Shown: positions 55,377 through 64,000 of the stretch, piece after piece
How positions within the stretch are numbered: position 1 is the first letter of the stretch
How the letters are laid out: the number at the start of each line of letters is the position of its first letter
NCBI RefSeq assembly: GCF_001634365.1
Contig: NZ_CP014579.1
Location: 1,550,001-1,614,000, forward strand
Direction: 5' to 3'
DNA: 64,000 bases
Origin: Paraburkholderia phytofirmans OLGA172
GTDB taxonomy: Bacteria > Pseudomonadota > Gammaproteobacteria > Burkholderiales > Burkholderiaceae
Program-made: the position numbers and the translations under genes
The notes under the pieces: generated by a model
Databases searched by the model: none
Told to the model about the DNA's origin: nothing
Seen by the model: only the letters and a program-made list of their open reading frames with translations

Positions 55377-56515
55377 ACCGACCTCGCTTCGCGCGGCAGT
55401 TCACGCTGAAAACGCGCCAGAAGCAGTAACGCGTCCGCCGCTCGCTTGACCTGTTGCGGGTCGGACTGCGGATCCTCCTGCAAGCTTCGCAGACGCGCCA
55501 CCACTTTCGCGAGGTAGCCGCTTTGCGCGCCGAGTTCGGCAAGGTCGGCGGCGGTGGGCAGCACCTGCAGGCCACTCAGATCGACACGTAGCGCACGGAC
55601 CCGCGCGCGGGTCTCTTCCACCGCGACGTGAATCGCTTCGGCCTCGGCCAGTGCGGTCGTGCCACCTACGGTCACCCGCAGCACGTCGTGACTGCCCAAC
55701 GCACTCAGGCGCGTCTTGAGCGAATCCACATCGGTCGGCACCGAGATCGTCTCTTCCCAGCGATGCCATTGATATTTACCCACGCGCACCGCTTCTACTG
55801 CCGGCACGGCGCCAGGCTCGGTCAGCGTGACGTCGAGCATGAAGCCCGGATCGTTGGCGCGGAACCGGTCCTGCTCGTGCGTGCCGGCATACCAGGTGCG
55901 CTCGTCGACGCGCAAATGGCCGTGCCAGTCGCCGAGCGCCAGATAGTCCAGACGCGCGCTCGCGGCACGCGTGGGGGCGATCGGGTTCGACGAATCGATA
56001 CCCTCCTGCAGAATCCCGCTCACGCTGCCATGCGCGAGCCCGATGCGGTGATAGCCGTGCGGCGTTTCCGTTGTGTCGAAGAAGCCAGTCGTGTCGTCGT
56101 AGGTGATACGTTGCGTGAGCGGTGCGCAGAGCAACGCGCACTGGCAGGCGTCGAGCGTCATCACGCCGGGTTCGAGCACTACCCGCACGTTCGGCGCAAT
56201 ACAGTTCAGGCGCTGCGCACGGGTCCACACGCTCTCGACCAGCGCGGCATCGTGATTGCCTGGCAGCATGATCCACGGCCCGGAAAACGCCTGCAGCGCG
56301 CCGAACAAACGGCGGATCACCGTGTCCGATACGGTCTGCAGATCGAATACGTCGCCTGCGACCAGCACGGCGTCGACCTTGCGCGCCGCCGCTTCTTCGG
56401 CGATCCGGCGCACGGTTTCGAAGCGCGCTTCCGCGAGGTGCGCGGCTTCGTCCGGCTCGAACTGGCCGAATTGCGTGCCTATCTGCCAGTCCGCGGTGTG
56501 CAGAAACCTGATCAC
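55373..56515 (-). CDS. SbcD/YhaO-like DNA exonuclease
   Basis: A 380-residue metallophosphoesterase nuclease. The motifs are LHTADWQIGT, VAGDVFDLQ, LPGNHDAAL, GLAHGS and LALGDWHGH. The start is a GTG at 56515 with GGAGGCACA before it, giving VIRFLHTADWQIG. It would cut DNA ends with the ATPase partner in repair. Confidence 0.88.
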   Translation of the reverse strand: MIRFLHTADWQIGTQFGQFEPDEAAHLAEARFETVRRIAEEAAARKVDAVLVAGDVFDLQTVSDTVIRRLFGALQAFSGPWIMLPGNHDAALVESVWTRAQRLNCIAPNVRVVLEPGVMTLDACQCALLCAPLTQRITYDDTTGFFDTTETPHGYHRIGLAHGSVSGILQEGIDSSNPIAPTRAASARLDYLALGDWHGHLRVDERTWYAGTHEQDRFRANDPGFMLDVTLTEPGAVPAVEAVRVGKYQWHRWEETISVPTDVDSLKTRLSALGSHDVLRVTVGGTTALAEAEAIHVAVEETRARVRALRVDLSGLQVLPTAADLAELGAQSGYLAKVVARLRSLQEDPQSDPQQVKRAADALLLLARFQRELPREARSV

Positions 56516-56777
56516 TGTGCCTCCATTCCGTTCAATTGCATCGTCACTCAACACTCATTCGGCGCTCAAATCGGCGCTCATTCAGCACGCGCTCACGCCA
56601 CTCGCCCAAGCATCGCCTCGCAGTCTAACCGCAGATGTTACCGCGCCGGCGGGTCAAAGAATGTCCCAAACCGGTGCCACACTGCCTGAACAGCGGCGCT
56701 ACACTCGCGTTTCTGGACGATCGCGTCAACCGCAACGCAACATTTCAATCGAATTGAACCCCGCTGCCCCGCTGCCG

Positions 56778-58058
56778 ATGAACAAAGAGACCGAATTGAA
56801 GAAGGCCAAGCGCACGCCGCTGCTATTGCTCGCGGCCGCCGCCTGCGTTTTCCTCGTGACCGCTTTCATGCCGCGCGGCCTCTGGGTGGACGGCATCAAG
56901 TCAGTGGCCGAAGCGGCCATGGTCGGCGCGCTCGCCGACTGGTTCGCCGTGGTCGCGCTGTTTCGCCGGGTACCGATCCCGATCGTCTCCGCGCACACCG
57001 CGATCATTCCGAAGAACAAGCACAAGATTGCCGACAACCTCGCGGTGTTCGTGCAGGACAAGTTCCTGGACGTGCCGTCGCTGGTCGGGCTGATCCAGAA
57101 ACACGACCCGGCGCAAAGCATCACCGGCTGGCTGACGAAGCCGGCCAATACCGCGCGTCTGGGCGACTACGTGGTCAAACTGACGAGCGGCATTCTCGAA
57201 CTGACCGACGACGTGCGCATCCAGGTCTTCATCAAGGACGCGTTGCGCGACGTGCTCGCCAAAGTCGATCTGTCGCAATCCATGGGTGCGATACTCGACA
57301 CGCTCACCAAAGACGGCCGTCACCAGGAACTACTCGACGCCGGCATCGAACAGGTCGTGGCGCTCCTGCGCGAACCGCAGGCGCGCGAGTTTATCGCTGA
57401 ACGCATCGTCGAGTGGGTGAAGAGCGAATATCCGAAGATGGAGATGATCCTGCCGTCGGCATGGCTCGGTGAAAAGGGCGCCGAAGCGATCGCCAATGCG
57501 GTGAACCGGATGCTCGAGCAGATCAGCGAGAACCCCACCCATCAGTTGCGCCAGAAATTCGACGACGCCGCGCAGAAGCTGATCGTCAAACTCAAGAGCG
57601 ACCCGGCGTTCCTGCAGAAGGGCGAAGAACTGAAGCGTTATCTGGTGGAAGGCGAAGCGCTGAGCACGTATGTGAAGGACATGTGGGGCGAGTTGCGCGC
57701 ATGGCTCAAGCGCGATCTGCAAAGCAGCGATTCGGCCCTGCACGCGAGAGTGATGGCGATGGGCCAATGGGTAGGCCACGAACTGGCGCACGACCCCGCG
57801 TTGCGTCAGTCGCTGAACGACCACCTGGAAGAAGCGGCGCGCGCCATGGCGCCGGATTTCGCCCAGTTCCTCACGCGCCACATCAGCGATACAGTGAAGA
57901 ACTGGGACGCGCGAGACATGTCACGGCAAATCGAGCTGAACATCGGCAAAGATTTGCAGTACATCCGCATCAATGGAACGATTGTTGGCGGCTTTATCGG
58001 CTTGCTGCTCTATGCGAGTTCGCAGCTGTTCGAGCTGTTGCGTTTGCACATGGGCTAA
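56778..58058 (+). CDS. DUF445 membrane protein
   Basis: A 426-residue protein with an N-terminal membrane region (LLLLAAAACVFLVTAFMP; AMVGALADWFAVVALFRRVP), a long helical middle and a C-terminal membrane segment (IVGGFIGLLLYASSQLFELL). GALADWFAVVALFRRP-type text and IIPKNKHKIADNL are DUF445 hallmarks. Function unknown. Confidence 0.9.
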   Translation: MNKETELKKAKRTPLLLLAAAACVFLVTAFMPRGLWVDGIKSVAEAAMVGALADWFAVVALFRRVPIPIVSAHTAIIPKNKHKIADNLAVFVQDKFLDVPSLVGLIQKHDPAQSITGWLTKPANTARLGDYVVKLTSGILELTDDVRIQVFIKDALRDVLAKVDLSQSMGAILDTLTKDGRHQELLDAGIEQVVALLREPQAREFIAERIVEWVKSEYPKMEMILPSAWLGEKGAEAIANAVNRMLEQISENPTHQLRQKFDDAAQKLIVKLKSDPAFLQKGEELKRYLVEGEALSTYVKDMWGELRAWLKRDLQSSDSALHARVMAMGQWVGHELAHDPALRQSLNDHLEEAARAMAPDFAQFLTRHISDTVKNWDARDMSRQIELNIGKDLQYIRINGTIVGGFIGLLLYASSQLFELLRLHMG

Positions 58059-58194
58059 GGGATACGGCCGCCGCACGCCAAAGCGCCTACAATCCGGGCA
58101 TATGAATTGCTTGAGCGCTTGCTTGACCGCGGCCGTCCCATTCGCGCACGCCCTCCATACAAGCGACAGCGCCACAACATCGAGAAGTTTGCTC

Positions 58195-60147
58195 ATGAAA
58201 ATATCGTTACCGCCGCCTGGGCGGCCGAACCGCGTATACCCGCCGGGCACGCCCAGTCTGCATGGTCTGGCCTCGGTCATCACCGGTGTGGTGGTGGTGT
58301 GCGCGCTGTATTTCGGCCGCGAGGTGTTGATCCCGATCACGCTCTCCGTGCTGCTCAGCTTTCTGCTCGCGCCGCTGGTGCAGGCGTTGCGGCGCTTGCA
58401 CATGGGCCAGCTGCCGTCGATCTTTATCGCCGTGCTGTTCGCCCTCGCGACCTTGCTGGCCGTCGGCGGGCTGATCGGAGCGCAACTGGTGCAACTGGCG
58501 GGCGATCTGCCGCAGTATCAGGCGGCGATCGAGCAAAAGATCGAGACCGTGCAGGAGAAAACCGTCGGCCGGGCCGATTCGCTGATGAGCCGCGCCGCCG
58601 CCACGCTGCAACGCGTCGCGCCGAGCAAACCGAGCCCGCCGCGGCTCACCGGACGCGCGGCGCGCAATGCGCCCCCGGTGCCGACACCGGTCGAAGTGCA
58701 CGAGCCGTCGCCCACGCCGATGCAACTCGCTCAACGCGCGCTGTCACCCGCGATCGCGCCGATCGAGACGACCTTCATCGTGCTGGTCGTGACGATCTTC
58801 ATCCTGTTGCAACGCGAAGACCTGCGCGACCGTTTGATCAGTCTGTTCGGGTCGCGCGATCTGCACCGCACGACCACCGCAATCAACGACGCCGCCGGCC
58901 GGCTGAGCCGCTATTTCGTCGCGCAACTGGGCGTGAACCTCAGCGCGGGCGCGATCATCGCCATTGGCCTCGCGATTATCGGTGTGCCGGGGGCGCTGCT
59001 GTTCGGCGTGATTGCTGCGTTGCTGCGCTTCGTGCCGTACATCGGCATCTGGATCGCCGCGATTCTTGCCGTGTTTCTCGCCGCCGCCATTCAGCCTCAA
59101 TGGACCATGGCGGTCTACACGCTGATCCTGTTTATCGTGGTCGACGTGGCCGCCGGGCAAATCGCCGAGCCGCTGCTGTACGGTCATCGCTCCGGGTTGT
59201 CGCCGCTGGCGGTGGTGGTGGCGGCGATTTTCTGGAGCTGGCTATGGGGGCCGATCGGCCTCGTGCTGTCCACGCCGCTCACGCTGTGCGTCGTTACGCT
59301 GGGCCGCTACGCCGATCGTCTGAACTTCCTCACGGTGCTGCTGGGCGACCAGCCCGCGCTGACGCCGGCGCAGAACTTCTATCAGCGGATTCTGGCGGAC
59401 GATCCGCATGAAGCCATCGTGCAGGCCGAGCGCCTGCTGCGCGAGATGTCGCTGATCGATTACTACGACAATGTCGCGCTCGAGGGCCTCAAGCTCGCGC
59501 GCAACGATGCGATGCGCGGGGTGTTGATGCCTGAGCAACTGGCGCGAATCAATGACGCGCTGGTCGATATCGTCGAAAACCTGGAAATCGCCGACGGACT
59601 GCCGGATCGCCTGTCGCGCACGGAACCAGCCGACGCCGCCGAGGCGATATCGGCTTCGGCGACGGCTGATCTTTCGGAGCGGCCCGACGGCCACATTTCG
59701 GCACGCCCGCAGCTGCGCCATGAAAGCGAAAGGACGTCGGTGCTGTGCGTGCCTGGACGCGGCGCATTCGACGAGGTCACCGTCGCGATCGCCGTGCAAT
59801 TGCTCGGGCGTCACGGGCTCGCGCCGATGATGGCCACGCACTCGGGTTATCGCAGCGCGCGAGCCGACGAACCGAGCTTCAAGGACGCGCCGATCATCTG
59901 CATCATCTCGCTCGACGCGCCGGAATCGCCGCCGTATCTGCGCAACATGCTGCGGCGCACGCGGGAATGGCGGCCAAGGGCGGCGCTGGTAGTTGGCGTT
60001 GGGGGCGCGCCCGAAGGCGGCCCGGAGATGGGCGCGACCGGCGCTTCACATGCGGCGCCGACGTTCCGCGCGATGATCGAGGAATGCCAGGTGGTGGCGA
60101 GCGTGCAGCACACGCGGCAGACTTCGCATGCGGCTGGGGCGGACTAG
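58195..60147 (+). CDS. AI-2E/PerM-family membrane protein with extra C-terminal domain
   Basis: A 650-residue protein. Residues 1 to about 385 form the AI-2E transporter fold (LIPITLSVLLSFLLAPLVQA; FGVIAALLRFVPYIGIWIAA; FWSWLWGPIGLVLSTPL). A soluble extension of about 250 residues follows. From about 515 it reads TSVLCVPGRGAFDEVTVAIA and then a Rossmann-like pattern similar to B12-binding domains. Usual family length is about 350. Solute unknown. Confidence 0.85.
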   Translation: MKISLPPPGRPNRVYPPGTPSLHGLASVITGVVVVCALYFGREVLIPITLSVLLSFLLAPLVQALRRLHMGQLPSIFIAVLFALATLLAVGGLIGAQLVQLAGDLPQYQAAIEQKIETVQEKTVGRADSLMSRAAATLQRVAPSKPSPPRLTGRAARNAPPVPTPVEVHEPSPTPMQLAQRALSPAIAPIETTFIVLVVTIFILLQREDLRDRLISLFGSRDLHRTTTAINDAAGRLSRYFVAQLGVNLSAGAIIAIGLAIIGVPGALLFGVIAALLRFVPYIGIWIAAILAVFLAAAIQPQWTMAVYTLILFIVVDVAAGQIAEPLLYGHRSGLSPLAVVVAAIFWSWLWGPIGLVLSTPLTLCVVTLGRYADRLNFLTVLLGDQPALTPAQNFYQRILADDPHEAIVQAERLLREMSLIDYYDNVALEGLKLARNDAMRGVLMPEQLARINDALVDIVENLEIADGLPDRLSRTEPADAAEAISASATADLSERPDGHISARPQLRHESERTSVLCVPGRGAFDEVTVAIAVQLLGRHGLAPMMATHSGYRSARADEPSFKDAPIICIISLDAPESPPYLRNMLRRTREWRPRAALVVGVGGAPEGGPEMGATGASHAAPTFRAMIEECQVVASVQHTRQTSHAAGAD

Positions 60148-60192
60148 CAAGGTCCACCGACACGCGTTCCGAGCCCCCAATTCCCAACCGAT

Positions 60193-61185
60193 TCAGAGCG
60201 TACACTGCCGCGGATACAACCCCAACGTGCTCGCATGCAAGCGCGCAAGCCCAAGCAACGCGTCCGTATACGGCGTCGGCACATCGGTAAGCTGCCCCAG
60301 TTCACGCACCGCGGCCACCAGCGCATCGAGTTCGACCGCCTTGCCCGCCTGCACGTCCTGCAGCATCGAGGTTTTCATCGCGCCGAGTTTGAGCGTGACC
60401 TCGTGGCGATCCGCCGGCGCCTGCTCGATCGGGATACCGAAGCGCGCGCCGATCTCCTTTGCTTCCAACATGATGCTCGTGACGAAGTTGCACACCAGTT
60501 CGTCGCTGAGAATCCGGTCGGTGGTCGCGCCGGTGATGGCGCTGACCGGATTCATCGTCATGTTGCCCCACAGCTTGTACCAGACGTCGCGCTGAATCTG
60601 CTCCGACATCGACGCATTGAAGCCTGCTGCGGCCAGCATGGCGGTGAGCGTTTTGACGCGTGCGCTCGGTTGCCCCGACGCCTCGCCGACGATCAGCCCG
60701 TTGCCCTGATGATGCCTGATGACGCCAGGCGATTCGATCAGACAGCTGGCATGCACCACGCAGCCCACCGTCTGTTCGGTCGGAATCGCAGCGGCGATCG
60801 CGCCGTAAGGATCGATCGACTTCAGCCGCTTGCCGGCGAAATCGCGGCCGAGTCCGTCGCAGAACCACCATGGCACGCCGTTCATCGCTGTCAGCACGGT
60901 CGTCTGCGGGTTCAGCAGCGGCGCGATGTGCGCGGCCACCGACGCCATTGCCGGACCTTTGACCGCCACCACGACGATATCCTGAACGCCGAGATCCGCC
61001 GGCTGTTCGCTCGCTTTCACCTTCAAGGTGTGCGTCACGCCGCCTTCGATCAGACGCAAGCCATGCTGCTGCAAGGCACTGAGCGTTGCGCCGCGCGCCA
61101 CCACGCTCACGTCGTGGCCGGCCTGCGCGAGCTTCACCCCCATCCAGCCGCCGATCGCGCCTGCACCGTAGATTGCTACTTTCAT
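60193..61185 (-). CDS. Ketopantoate reductase-family (ApbA/PanE) protein
   Basis: A 330-residue NAD(P)H-dependent reductase. The nucleotide motif is VAIYGAGAIGGWMGVKLAQA. Lys and Asn of the active site are in VKGPAM and LWGNMTMNPVSAITGATTD. It may not be the pantothenate enzyme, because it lies behind a class II aldolase and an aminotransferase, suggesting a catabolic role. AAGGATTG precedes the ATG. Confidence 0.85.
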   Translation of the reverse strand: MKVAIYGAGAIGGWMGVKLAQAGHDVSVVARGATLSALQQHGLRLIEGGVTHTLKVKASEQPADLGVQDIVVVAVKGPAMASVAAHIAPLLNPQTTVLTAMNGVPWWFCDGLGRDFAGKRLKSIDPYGAIAAAIPTEQTVGCVVHASCLIESPGVIRHHQGNGLIVGEASGQPSARVKTLTAMLAAAGFNASMSEQIQRDVWYKLWGNMTMNPVSAITGATTDRILSDELVCNFVTSIMLEAKEIGARFGIPIEQAPADRHEVTLKLGAMKTSMLQDVQAGKAVELDALVAAVRELGQLTDVPTPYTDALLGLARLHASTLGLYPRQCTL

Positions 61186-61249
61186 CGCTTCAATCCTTGC
61201 TTTAATCCTGGGATCAATCCGCACCTCATATTTCGCGCTAGTCCTCGCA

Positions 61250-62041
61250 TTAATCCTTATAGCTCGCGTCGATGCGATCCACGCGCCGCACCAACGCGTC
61301 GAACACATCCTGCCCCCCACCGTGACGCGGATCGAACTGCAACGAGTCGCGCGAGCAGCGGATCGCCACGTCTTCCGGCACAGGCCGCGCGCGGCCCATC
61401 GAGAACGTGGCCATCTGGATTTCGCATGCGCGGTTGAGCGTCCACAGAATAGCGAAAGTCTGCGGCAACGTGCGGCCCCATGCGAGCAGGCCATGGTTGC
61501 GCAAGATCACCGCCTGTTTGTCGCCGATATGTTCGAGCAGACGCGGTCCTTCTTCCGCATGCACCGTGATGCCCTCGAAGTCGTGATACGCGATGCGGTC
61601 ATGCAACTGTGCGCTATAGAAGTTGGTTTGCTCCAAGCCGTTTTCGAGGCATGCCACCGCGACGCCGGCCGTGGTGTGTGTGTGCATCACGCAGTGCGCA
61701 TCGGGCAAGCCTTCGTGAATTGCCGCATGCACGACGAAACCCGCGGGATTCACCGGATACGGCGAGTTGTCGAGCACGCGTCCTTGTGTGTCGATCTTCA
61801 CGAGATTGCTCGCCGTCACTTCGCTGTAGTGCAGGCCAAATGGATTGATCAGGAAGTGGCGCTCGCCGCCGCTCACGCTCGCCGGCACGCGCAACGTGAT
61901 GTGGTTGTAGATCATCTCGGTCCAGCCGAGCATATCGAAGATGCGATAGCACGCTGCCAGTTGCACGCGCGCCCGCCATTCGTCCGGATGCATCGCGGCG
62001 GCCTTCGGCGGGCTCGCCGGCTGCATTTCAAGAGTCGTCAT
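61250..62041 (-). CDS. Class II aldolase/adducin family protein
   Basis: A 263-residue metal-dependent aldolase-fold protein. Metal-binding His residues lie in VMHTHTTAGVAV and the distal His in LRNHGLLAWG; the opening has MIYNHITLRVP. CGGAGACC precedes the ATG. It lies between an aminotransferase and a reductase on the same strand. Substrate unknown. Confidence 0.88.
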   Translation of the reverse strand: MTTLEMQPASPPKAAAMHPDEWRARVQLAACYRIFDMLGWTEMIYNHITLRVPASVSGGERHFLINPFGLHYSEVTASNLVKIDTQGRVLDNSPYPVNPAGFVVHAAIHEGLPDAHCVMHTHTTAGVAVACLENGLEQTNFYSAQLHDRIAYHDFEGITVHAEEGPRLLEHIGDKQAVILRNHGLLAWGRTLPQTFAILWTLNRACEIQMATFSMGRARPVPEDVAIRCSRDSLQFDPRHGGGQDVFDALVRRVDRIDASYKD

Positions 62042-62127
62042 CAAGGTCTCCGTTGTTATCGCTCGCGAACGTTCGCTGTCGTTGGCTACGTTCGGCCGTT
62101 GCGAGTAACAGCCGCTATGCGAAGCCG

Positions 62128-63327
62128 TTATGCGCCCGCCACCACCGCCGCGATCGACGACGCCACATAGCCGGCATTGCGCGCATTCAAGCCTGCGACA
62201 CACATGCGTCCCGAACGCAGCACATACACCGCGTATTCGCTGCGCAAACGCTCGACCTGAGCTTCGCTCAAGCCCGTGTACGTGAACATGCCGCGCTGCG
62301 CGACGTAACGCGCGCGCATCACTTCATCGACGCGGCCGGCAAGGCCTTCGTGAATCGTGCCGCGCATGGCGAGAATCCGTTCGCGCATGGTGGCAAGCTC
62401 GGCTTCCCACGAAGCACGTAAGGAAGCGTCCGACAGCACATTGGCGACGAGACGTGCGCCATGCGTCGGCGGATTGCTGTAATTGGCGCGCACCGTCGAC
62501 ATCAATTGACCGAGCACGCGCGCCGCCTCTTCCTTGCTCTTGCACACCACGCTCAACGCGCCGCAGCGCTCGCCGTACAGCGAGAAGTTCTTCGAGAACG
62601 AATTGGCGGCGATCAGCGGCACACCCGCATCGGCGAGCAGGCGCACGCAGGCGGCGTCCTCCTCGAGGCCCGCGCCGAAACCTTGATACGCCATGTCGAC
62701 AAACGCAATCAGTTTGCGGCGCTGCAATACCGGCACCAGTTCCGCCCATTGCGCCGGGCTCAGGTCGACGCCGGTCGGATTGTGGCAGCACGCGTGCAGC
62801 AGCACGATGCTCCGTTCCGGCAAACGGCCGATCGTATCGATCATGTCGGCGAAACGCAGGCCACCGGTCTTTTCGTCGTAATAGGGATAGGTGTTGACCG
62901 TGAGGCCCGCGCCTTCGAACACCACGCGATGGTTTTCCCAACTCGGATCGCTGATCCATATCTGCGAGGCTGGGAAATAGCGCTTCAGAAAATCCGCGCC
63001 GACTTTCAGTGCGCCTGAGCCGCCGATGGTCTGCAAGGTCGCGATGCGGCCCGCTGCACGCGTTTCGCTGTCGGCACCGAACACCAGCGCCTGTGCTGCG
63101 TCGCGGTAGAGCGGCAGACCGGCCATCGGCAGGTAGGAGCGCGGGCCGATCGCGCCGAGCAGCGCGGTTTCGGCACGCCGCACGGCGTCCATCACCGGCA
63201 GCTTGCCGGCGTCGTCGAAATAGATGCCGATGCTCAGGTTGACCTTGTTGGGCCGCGGATCGAGTTGAAAATCCTCGTTCAGGCTCAGGATCGGGTCGCC
63301 CGGATAGGCGGGAATGTGGTCGAACAT
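62128..63327 (-). CDS. tyrB: Aromatic amino acid aminotransferase
   Basis: A 399-residue class I aminotransferase. The pyridoxal-phosphate lysine is in NSFSKNFSLYGERCG. HACCHNPTGVDL and FVDMAYQGFG are hallmarks of the aspartate/aromatic branch, and SIGIYFDDAGKLPVMDAV is the start region. It is first in a leftward group with the aldolase-like and reductase-like genes. Confidence 0.92.
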   Translation of the reverse strand: MFDHIPAYPGDPILSLNEDFQLDPRPNKVNLSIGIYFDDAGKLPVMDAVRRAETALLGAIGPRSYLPMAGLPLYRDAAQALVFGADSETRAAGRIATLQTIGGSGALKVGADFLKRYFPASQIWISDPSWENHRVVFEGAGLTVNTYPYYDEKTGGLRFADMIDTIGRLPERSIVLLHACCHNPTGVDLSPAQWAELVPVLQRRKLIAFVDMAYQGFGAGLEEDAACVRLLADAGVPLIAANSFSKNFSLYGERCGALSVVCKSKEEAARVLGQLMSTVRANYSNPPTHGARLVANVLSDASLRASWEAELATMRERILAMRGTIHEGLAGRVDEVMRARYVAQRGMFTYTGLSEAQVERLRSEYAVYVLRSGRMCVAGLNARNAGYVASSIAAVVAGA

Positions 63328-63543
63328 GGCAATTCCTTGAGTGGGGCCCCGCGTGTGGCTGGACTGCGGCCTGCGTATACCCTGGATGTGGGCCGTTGCA
63401 GCCTGATCGTAGCCGCGTGGGCGAGACGGAAGTCTAAGCGCGTTACCCGCTTCGCGTCGACCAGGACAAGTGTCGACCAATGGCTAGCTGCCTGCAATCA
63501 ATCGTTTTTTCACGATTAGTAAGTTTTTCTTTAGAATCGCCTG

Positions 63544-63893
63544 ATGCCACTCACGCGCGTCACCATCCGTCAGTTCGAAGCGTTTCTCGCCATCGTCGAT
63601 TTGCACAGTATCGGCGCGGCGGCGGAGCGGCTTCGCCGCTCGCGCGAACCTTCGGGCTGGTGATGAAACGCATCGTCGATCCCGAGACGATCCGCGAGGT
63701 TTGCGTGTATCGCTCGACCGAACGTGCGCTGTCACCGCCTGCGGACGGTTTTGCGGAATTCATCATGCCGTGGCTGAAGCGCTGGGATCGTGAGACGCAG
63801 GCCGATGCGCGGGCGCACCTGCGTCCCAACGTCACCGCAGCACGTTCTCCCCAGACTCAAACACAGAAACGCCGCATCAGAAGCGATAGTTGA
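63544..63893 (+). pseudogene. LysR-type regulator with large internal deletion
   Basis: The ATG at 63544 begins a LysR helix-turn-helix (MPLTRVTIRQFEAFLAIVDL, then HSIGAAAERL) that meets a stop after about 39 codons. The following text in another frame (LARTFGLVMKRIVDPETIRE, then SPPADGFAEFIMPWLKRWDR) is a LysR C-terminus. The ligand-binding middle, about 200 residues, is missing. The junction is near 63630-63660. It is divergent from tyrB and was probably its regulator. Confidence 0.85.
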
Positions 63894-64000
63894 TTGAGAT
63901 ATCGGCCACACCGGTGGCCCTGCTGTGCGTAATCGGACTATTGCCCGCGCTGCCGACCAGTTCTTCAAATGCGCCGTCGGCGGTGGCAAACCAGTGCTTA
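63877..64000 (-). CDS. Porin C-terminus (partial)
   Basis: The last 40 residues of a leftward porin are visible: KHWFATADGAFEELVGSAGN and, at the end, GVADISINYRF with a terminal Phe as in outer-membrane beta-barrels. The rest lies beyond the window. It overlaps the end of the LysR remnant, converging with it. Confidence 0.85.
   Translation of the reverse strand, partial: KHWFATADGAFEELVGSAGNSPITHSRATGVADISINYRF

Noticed and set aside
54156..55409. 417-codon open frame on the plus strand
   Set aside because: Antisense to the SbcC-like ATPase gene and Arg/Leu-rich.
60235..61437. 400-codon open frame on the plus strand
   Set aside because: Antisense to the ketopantoate-reductase-like gene; His/Arg-rich shadow.

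Overview
The window looks like ordinary chromosome from a Burkholderiaceae species, most probably Paraburkholderia or Burkholderia. This rests on the high GC content, Gram-negative trimeric porins with the SVTLYG start, a DUF4148 protein, a tandem glycine riboswitch and the layout of the cobalamin genes. I saw no insertion sequence, phage, tRNA, rRNA or CRISPR. Three stretches look like decayed gene remains.

Layout. 1-13 kb: partial LysE-type exporter; a glycine riboswitch ahead of a DadA-like dehydrogenase; small proteins; 6-phosphogluconate dehydrogenase with a HAD phosphatase; a sugar-efflux-like MFS protein; a thioredoxin; a hybrid sensor kinase; glgX; a response regulator. 13-18.7 kb: transketolase and two convergent porins. 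18.9-22 kb: a CobS/CobT-like AAA+/VWA pair separated by a 13-nt tandem repeat. 22-28 kb: MarC; a DUF3311/sodium symporter pair; a phytochelatin-synthase-like lipoprotein; a diguanylate cyclase overlapping an Ala-rich membrane protein. 28-32 kb: a periplasmic redox region with cupredoxin, Tat-exported metallophosphoesterase, cytochrome c and amine oxidase. 32-37 kb: an amino-acid-type binding protein and FAD oxidoreductase, divergent from a MocR-type regulator. 37-43.6 kb: ene-reductase, WrbA, carbonic anhydrase, small exported proteins and a DHA2 drug exporter.

43.7-52.6 kb is the cobalamin corrin-ring locus. A leftward operon (cobL-cbiD-cobK-cobM) diverges from a rightward one (cobG-cobH-cobI-cbiG/cobJ). 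A cobalamin riboswitch leads the rightward operon. The enzyme set mixes oxygen-dependent CobG with CbiG and CbiD. 52.6-64 kb holds an alpha/beta-hydrolase remnant, an SbcCD-like nuclease pair without a zinc hook, a DUF445 protein, an AI-2E/PerM-family protein with an extra C-terminal domain, a leftward catabolic-looking trio (aminotransferase, class II aldolase, ketopantoate-reductase-like), a gutted LysR gene and the tail of a third porin.

The most notable items are the CobS/CobT-like pair with its repeat, the riboswitch-controlled DadA-like gene, the secreted phytochelatin-synthase homologue, the hook-less SbcC-like ATPase, the extended PerM-like protein and the three gene remnants. I found no clear-cut wholly new system. 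The AAA+/VWA pair and the cupredoxin/phosphoesterase unit are the best candidates for uncharacterised function.
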